Shown here: positions 60,366-64,000 of the stretch, one piece after another
Numbering within the stretch: the first letter of the stretch is position 1
Layout: the number at the start of each line of letters is the position of its first letter
NCBI RefSeq assembly: GCF_001189955.1
Contig: NZ_LFLT01000006.1
Span: 1 to 64,000, forward strand
Length of the DNA: 64,000 bases
DNA from: Herbaspirillum chlorophenolicum
GTDB lineage: Bacteria; Pseudomonadota; Gammaproteobacteria; Burkholderiales; Burkholderiaceae_D
Reading direction: 5' to 3'
Made by a program: the position numbers and the translations under genes
Notes under the pieces: generated by a model
Seen by the model: the letters and a program-made list of their open reading frames with translations, nothing else
Database searches by the model: none
What the model was told of the DNA's origin: nothing

Positions 60366-61184
60366 TTAGCCGGCGTTTGTGCCGGCGCTATCCGGCATCA
60401 GGGTGACCAGCTTCAGGTCTGGCCGGTTGGCTACACGGAAATTGACCTGGCGGTAGCTTAGCTCGCCCATCTGCGGATGGTGGAAACGGCGTTCCCCGCC
60501 TTCGCGTTCGACCACGTCCTGCAGGCTCCAGGCGCGCTTGAACAGCGCGTTGCGCGCCGATAGCTCTTCCACCATCGACGCTACCTGCGGGTCGTCCAGC
60601 AACGCTGCGCAATCGGCGCGGAACTCCGCCACCACACGGCGTGCGCGTTGTTCCCAGTCGGCGGTCAATTGGCGCGCCTCTTCCGTGCAGAACATGAAGT
60701 GCAGCAGGTTGCGGCTGCCTGCGCGAGTATCTAGCCAGCCGGTGAACAGCTTGCGTGCCGCCGGATTCCAGGCGACTGCGTTCCAGTAGCGATCCATCAA
60801 ATAAGCGGGTGCGCGGAAATTGCGCACCACCTCGAGTATTTCGGGGGCGATCACCGATTCATCGCCATGCTCCGGCAAGACCGGATCCTTTTTCCCCGCC
60901 AGTTCGAACAGGTAGGCGCGCTTGGCGCGCGGCAGGTGCAGCGCTTCGGCCAGGCGCGACAGCGCCTGCGGGGACACCGAGTCGGTGCGGCCCTGTTCGA
61001 TCCAGGTGTACCAGGTCACGCTGATGCCGCACAACTGGGCCACTTCTTCGCGCCGCAAGCCGGGCGTGCGGCGCCGTCCGCCCAGCGAGAGCTGCGGCAG
61101 GCCGGCTTGCGCAGGCGGTGTCTGTTCGCGCTGGGTCTTGATGAATTCGCCGAGGGCGCGGCGTCTGGCCAGGTCGTTATCCAT
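60366..61184 (-). CDS. MmyB-type XRE transcriptional regulator
   Basis: 272-residue regulator: N-terminal helix-turn-helix (LRREEVAQLCGISVTWYTWIEQG at about 45-67; given as RREEVAQLCGISVTWYTWIE), and a C-terminal MmyB-like ligand-binding domain (FRAPAYLMDRYWNAVAWNPA, then WEQRARRVVAEFRADCA and RFHHPQMGELSYRQVNF). Such proteins are thought to bind fatty-acid-like ligands and usually regulate a divergent oxidoreductase or transferase gene. Here that is the methyltransferase at 61335. Confidence 0.88.
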   Translation of the reverse strand: MDNDLARRRALGEFIKTQREQTPPAQAGLPQLSLGGRRRTPGLRREEVAQLCGISVTWYTWIEQGRTDSVSPQALSRLAEALHLPRAKRAYLFELAGKKDPVLPEHGDESVIAPEILEVVRNFRAPAYLMDRYWNAVAWNPAARKLFTGWLDTRAGSRNLLHFMFCTEEARQLTADWEQRARRVVAEFRADCAALLDDPQVASMVEELSARNALFKRAWSLQDVVEREGGERRFHHPQMGELSYRQVNFRVANRPDLKLVTLMPDSAGTNAG

Positions 61185-61334
61185 GCGGGTTTGCTGTCGA
61201 TGGAGGAGGGGAAGGATTGTTGCGGAGCGGCGAAACTATTGCTTTGGGTAATAGTATAAATGATCAACTTGTAACAGGATAAAAAAAGTCTAGACTGGGC
61301 TACCTCATCCCACCCTGCAACAGGAGCCAAGCAA

Positions 61335-62096
61335 ATGCGTAGCCATCAAGAAGTCGTGACAGAACAATTCGGATCCACTGCCGCCGCCTATCTCACCAGC
61401 GCGGTTCACGCGCAGGGCGCAGACCTGCAGGAGCTGGCGCAAATCGCTGCAGTCATCCCGGATGCGCGTGTACTGGACCTGGGCTGTGGCGGCGGCCACG
61501 CGAGCTTCGCGGTGGCGCCGGTGGTGCAAAAAGTGATCGCCTACGATTTGTCGGCACAAATGCTGGATGTGGTTGCCTCGGCTGCGAAAGAGCGCGGACT
61601 GGATAATCTCGCCGTGCGCCAGGGCAGCGCCGACAAGCTCGATTTCCCCGACGCCAGCTTCGACCTCGTGTGTACCCGCTTCAGCGTGCACCACTGGCGC
61701 AACGTGCCGCAGGCCTTGCGCGAGGTGCTGCGTGTGCTCAAGCCGGGAGGCCGCTTCATCGCCATCGATACGGCGGCGCCCGCCGACGTGCTGGCCGATA
61801 CTTACGTGCAGGCTATCGAGCTGCTGCGCGATACGTCGCACGTGCGCAATATCAGTTTGAATTCGTGGCGCAAGCTGCTCGGGCAGGCGGGTTTTTCGAT
61901 TGCATCGGACAAGACCTGGAAGCTGCGCCTGGAGTTCAGCAGCTGGGTGGCGCGCATGCGTACGCCGGCCGACAATATCACCGCCATCAAGGCGCTGTGG
62001 GCCAGCGCGCCGCAAGAGGTGAAAGACTATTTCGAGCTGGATGACGCCTATTCATTTTCCATCGATGTCGCCATGCTGGAAGCGCGCAAGCCCTGA
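61335..62096 (+). CDS. Class I SAM-dependent methyltransferase
   Basis: 253-residue cytosolic methyltransferase (Methyltransf_11 type). Motif I VLDLGCGGGHASFAVAP, motif II region AYDLSAQML, motif III FDLVCTRFSVHHW, and REVLRVLKPGGRFIAID. It resembles the UbiE-like family in general terms, but the substrate is unknown. The promoter lies in the 150-base gap shared with the divergent MmyB-type regulator, which probably controls it. A 12-bp hairpin follows the stop. Confidence 0.87.
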   Translation: MRSHQEVVTEQFGSTAAAYLTSAVHAQGADLQELAQIAAVIPDARVLDLGCGGGHASFAVAPVVQKVIAYDLSAQMLDVVASAAKERGLDNLAVRQGSADKLDFPDASFDLVCTRFSVHHWRNVPQALREVLRVLKPGGRFIAIDTAAPADVLADTYVQAIELLRDTSHVRNISLNSWRKLLGQAGFSIASDKTWKLRLEFSSWVARMRTPADNITAIKALWASAPQEVKDYFELDDAYSFSIDVAMLEARKP

Positions 62097-62106
62097 TATG
62101 CATCTC

Positions 62107-62133
62107 AAGCCCATCCTTCTCAAGGATGGGCTT
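62107..62133 (+). terminator. Hairpin terminator after the methyltransferase gene
   Basis: 12-bp perfect stem AAGCCCATCCTT / AAGGATGGGCTT with loop CTC. The following T-run is delayed (GTTTTTTCC about 14 bases on), so strength is uncertain. Confidence 0.65.
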
Positions 62134-62572
62134 CCCTGAGTGGACATGTTTTTTCCTTGGTTTTCCCGTCAACGGCGCGGTCTCTTTTGCCGTTATTCCA
62201 CCCATTCCGTCCGATGTCGCGCATGGCTCGTTTTCAATCGACGCGGCCGGTTTTTCCAAAGCAGAACAGCCGGCGCCGCCATTGATTCGCCTTTGTGATG
62301 AAGATAGCGGTGCCCAGTGAAGTTTTGCGCTGGTATCATGTTTTCTTTTTTGCGCTGGTATCAGTCAATATACAGACAGAGGGACGCAAAGAATTGCCAT
62401 AAAGATAAGAAAAATAAGAAGCCGCTCAGGGGTGAGGGGCCCGGCGATAAGTAGAAAGTCGTTTAATTAACTGCGCTAACTACTTAATTCTCTTGCGAAA
62501 TTTCTGCTTTTTGCTACACTGCCAACGTTTCTCTTATGTATTATCAGGGTTAATTTGGGGGGAGATCCACCT
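62134..62572. other. Intergenic region upstream of pbpG with direct repeats
   Basis: About 440 bases without a gene. It contains two copies of TTTTGCGCTGGTATCA (62323-62338 and 62348-62363; 25-base period), an AT-rich stretch 62380-62520 and the pbpG promoter. No protein-like frame. Confidence 0.55.
62493..62520 (+). promoter_or_regulatory. Putative pbpG promoter
   Basis: -35 TTGCGA (62493-62498), 16-base spacer, -10 TACACT (62515-62520), 52 bases before the ATG. Confidence 0.5.
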
Positions 62573-63685
62573 ATGTTCAAATCAGCGCTGGCCATTTTTA
62601 CAACGCTATTATTCATAAACGCTGGTCTGGCTCCCGCCAATGCCCAGACAACTACCGCCGCCAAAAAAACCGTCGCCAAGAAGGTCGCGCCCAAAAAAGT
62701 GGTCGCCAAACGCACGGTAACCACCACCAAAACTGTCGCCAAAGGTTCGCTGAACAACCGCGAGAAGCTGGTGCGCAAGGTCACCATGGTCAAAGGCCGT
62801 CGCCATGTGAGCTACCAGCGCGTATCGGCTGCGCCATCGATCCCGGCAGTGCCTCCGGTGATGACCGCGGGCGACATAGCCGGCCTGAACCTGACGCAGG
62901 ACCCGTTGGCGCTGCGTTCCAACGTCGCGCTGGTGATCGACCAGGCCAGCTCGCAGGTTTTGTTTGAAAAGAATTCCAGCGTAGCGCTGCCGATTGCCTC
63001 GGTCACCAAGCTGATGACCGCATTGGTCGTGGCTGAAGCGCACATGAACATGGAAGAGGTGCTCACTGTCACCGACGACGATGTGGACCGTGAAAAGCAC
63101 AGCAGCTCGCGCTTGCGCGTAGGCGCGCAATTGAGCCGCGACGACATGCTGCACATCGCCCTGATGAGTTCGGAAAACCGTGCCGCATCCGCGCTCGGCC
63201 GCAATTATCCGGGCGGCCTGCCGGCCTTCGTGGCAGCCATGAATGCCAAGGCCCGTTCGCTGGGCATGCAGGATACCCACTATGTTGACTCGACCGGCCT
63301 GTCCAGCCAGAACGTCGCCAGTGCGCGCGATCTGGCCAAGCTGGTCGTGGCGGCTTATCAGTATCCGCTGATCCGCCAGTACTCGACCGATTCCAAATAC
63401 ATGGTTGAACCGAGCGGCCACGCGCTGCAGTACAACAGCTCCAACCGGCTGACGTCGAACAAGGACTGGGACATCGGCTTGCAAAAGACCGGCTTCATCA
63501 ACGAAGCGGGCCACTGCCTGGTGATGCTGACCCGCATTGAAGGCCGTCCCATCGTGATGGTGTTCCTGGATTCCAAGGGCCGCCTGTCGCACGTGGGCGA
63601 CGCCACCCGCATGCGCAAGTGGCTGGTGGAAGATGCGCCGAAGAATCTGACCCGTGTGAAGATGGTGCGCGCCGATCAGGGTTGA
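62573..63685 (+). CDS. pbpG: D-alanyl-D-alanine endopeptidase (PBP7/8)
   Basis: Periplasmic peptidoglycan DD-endopeptidase, 370 residues. Signal peptide to about residue 25 (ending APANAQ), then an unusual Lys/Ala/Val/Thr-rich basic linker (30-75) that could bind peptidoglycan or nucleic acid. Active-site motifs are complete: SVTK (143-146), SEN (200-202) and KTG (305-307). The ATG at 62573 follows GGGGGGAGAT. A perfect terminator follows. Confidence 0.92.
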   Translation: MFKSALAIFTTLLFINAGLAPANAQTTTAAKKTVAKKVAPKKVVAKRTVTTTKTVAKGSLNNREKLVRKVTMVKGRRHVSYQRVSAAPSIPAVPPVMTAGDIAGLNLTQDPLALRSNVALVIDQASSQVLFEKNSSVALPIASVTKLMTALVVAEAHMNMEEVLTVTDDDVDREKHSSSRLRVGAQLSRDDMLHIALMSSENRAASALGRNYPGGLPAFVAAMNAKARSLGMQDTHYVDSTGLSSQNVASARDLAKLVVAAYQYPLIRQYSTDSKYMVEPSGHALQYNSSNRLTSNKDWDIGLQKTGFINEAGHCLVMLTRIEGRPIVMVFLDSKGRLSHVGDATRMRKWLVEDAPKNLTRVKMVRADQG

Positions 63686-63720
63686 TACCAGATCTTGCCG
63701 CTGGCGCGCAGGCGCCAATA

Positions 63721-63750
63721 AAAAAGCGAACCAAAAATGGTTCGCTTTTT
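63721..63750. terminator. Bidirectional terminator between pbpG and the IclR gene
   Basis: 12-bp perfect stem AAAAAGCGAACC / GGTTCGCTTTTT with a 6-base loop and T-run. Confidence 0.92.
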
Positions 63751-63812
63751 TTATGTCTGCATGACGAATGGGAGCAGGGGCTGTGACGAAAGAATGGTTG
63801 CCTTCAGCTTTA

Positions 63813-64000
63813 TCAACCCCGGCTGCTGTCGAATCCCAGTGCCGATGAAATCTGGTTGGCAGTGCTGACCAAATCTTCCACCCATTCTTCCTGCAATCGA
63901 TCGGCAGGAGCCGAAATCGACAGTCCCGCCACCAGCTTGCCGGAGTCATCGCAGATACCCGCCGCCATACAGCGCACACCCAGTTCCAGCTCCTCGTTGT
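63813..64000 (-). CDS. IclR-family regulator, C-terminal end (partial)
   Basis: Only the last 62 codons are in the window; the gene runs off the right edge. The translation contains EELELGVRCMAAGICDDSGKLVA (given as EELELGVRCMAAG and CDDSGKLVAGLSISAPADRL), the conserved ligand-binding-domain end of IclR proteins, and stops after FDSSRG. It is convergent with pbpG. The regulated genes lie outside the window. Confidence 0.82.
   Translation of the reverse strand, partial: NEELELGVRCMAAGICDDSGKLVAGLSISAPADRLQEEWVEDLVSTANQISSALGFDSSRG

Noticed and set aside
62609-63979. 456-residue minus-strand frame opposite pbpG
   Set aside because: Antisense of a complete PBP7-type gene; the real minus-strand gene at the edge (IclR C-terminus) is in another frame.
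1-64000. tRNA, rRNA, phage or transposase genes
   Set aside because: Looked for T-loop-like motifs, transposase DDE patterns and phage structural genes; none recognised by eye. A covariance-model scan would be decisive.

Overview
The window looks like a chromosomal segment of a GC-rich (roughly 60%+) betaproteobacterium of the Oxalobacteraceae, most probably Herbaspirillum or a close relative. This is inferred from gene families and gene order, not from a marker gene: no rRNA or tRNA was recognised. Supporting signs are the PHA-storage proteins (intracellular depolymerase and phasin), the adjacent endonuclease III and RsxB-type ferredoxin genes, and several betaproteobacterial families (DUF1841, the 'SpecificRecomb' membrane family).

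Layout. (1) 1-9.9 kb: a taurine-type sulfonate ABC transporter (tauABC), a convergent LysR regulator, an MFS transporter, a serine acetyltransferase, a ClC channel with CBS domains, and an orphan SsuA-like binding protein behind a perfect 19-bp palindrome. Much of this block concerns sulfur. (2) 10-17.3 kb: a Tat-exported phosphoesterase, a Pr6Pr-type membrane protein, a 0.9-kb gene-free AT-richer stretch, a bactofilin, purU and an acyl-CoA synthetase. (3) 17.4-30.4 kb: a metal-resistance island. Seven codirectional minus-strand genes run from a Cd/Zn/Pb P-type ATPase (divergent from cadR, with a MerR-type operator) into a copper-tolerance set (His-rich secreted protein, TolC-like lipoprotein, multicopper oxidase, cupredoxin, DUF411 protein, CusF-like protein). 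A second unit has copA, cueR and a Gfo/Idh/MocA oxidoreductase overlapping by 4 bases each, divergent from a copper chaperone. Two back-to-back CueR-type operators lie between copA and the chaperone. (4) 30.4-36.1 kb: a MoxR ATPase, GNAT and VWA gene set and a large membrane protein, bracketed by two oppositely oriented copies of a ~160-bp MITE-like repeat. One copy lies inside the putative operon. (5) 36.1-48.8 kb: two small cytochromes c, DUF1841, two orphan LivK-type binding proteins, nth, rsxB, OpgC-type acyltransferase, phaZ, ferredoxin/ferredoxin-NADP reductase, pncB, and an unrecognised membrane protein. (6) 48.9-64 kb: an NhaD-type antiporter, hydroxyacid dehydrogenase, acyl-CoA-binding protein, FKBP, a beta-propeller/deacetylase/desaturase/EI24/MoCF run, phasin, a histone-deacetylase-like protein, an EamA transporter, an MmyB-type regulator divergent from a methyltransferase, a PBP7-type endopeptidase, and the C-terminal end of an IclR regulator cut by the window edge.

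Most genes are ordinary housekeeping or accessory chromosomal genes. I found no phage, IS transposase, CRISPR array or recognisable defence system. The most unusual signals are the MITE-like repeat family, the chimeric Cd/Cu operon with its well-preserved MerR-family operators, the sugar-dehydrogenase-like gene coupled to cueR, and several strong palindromes in intergenic regions. Start codons were moved from the longest reading frame wherever a signal peptide, Shine-Dalgarno sequence or family length argued for it. Residue numbers refer to the chosen start.
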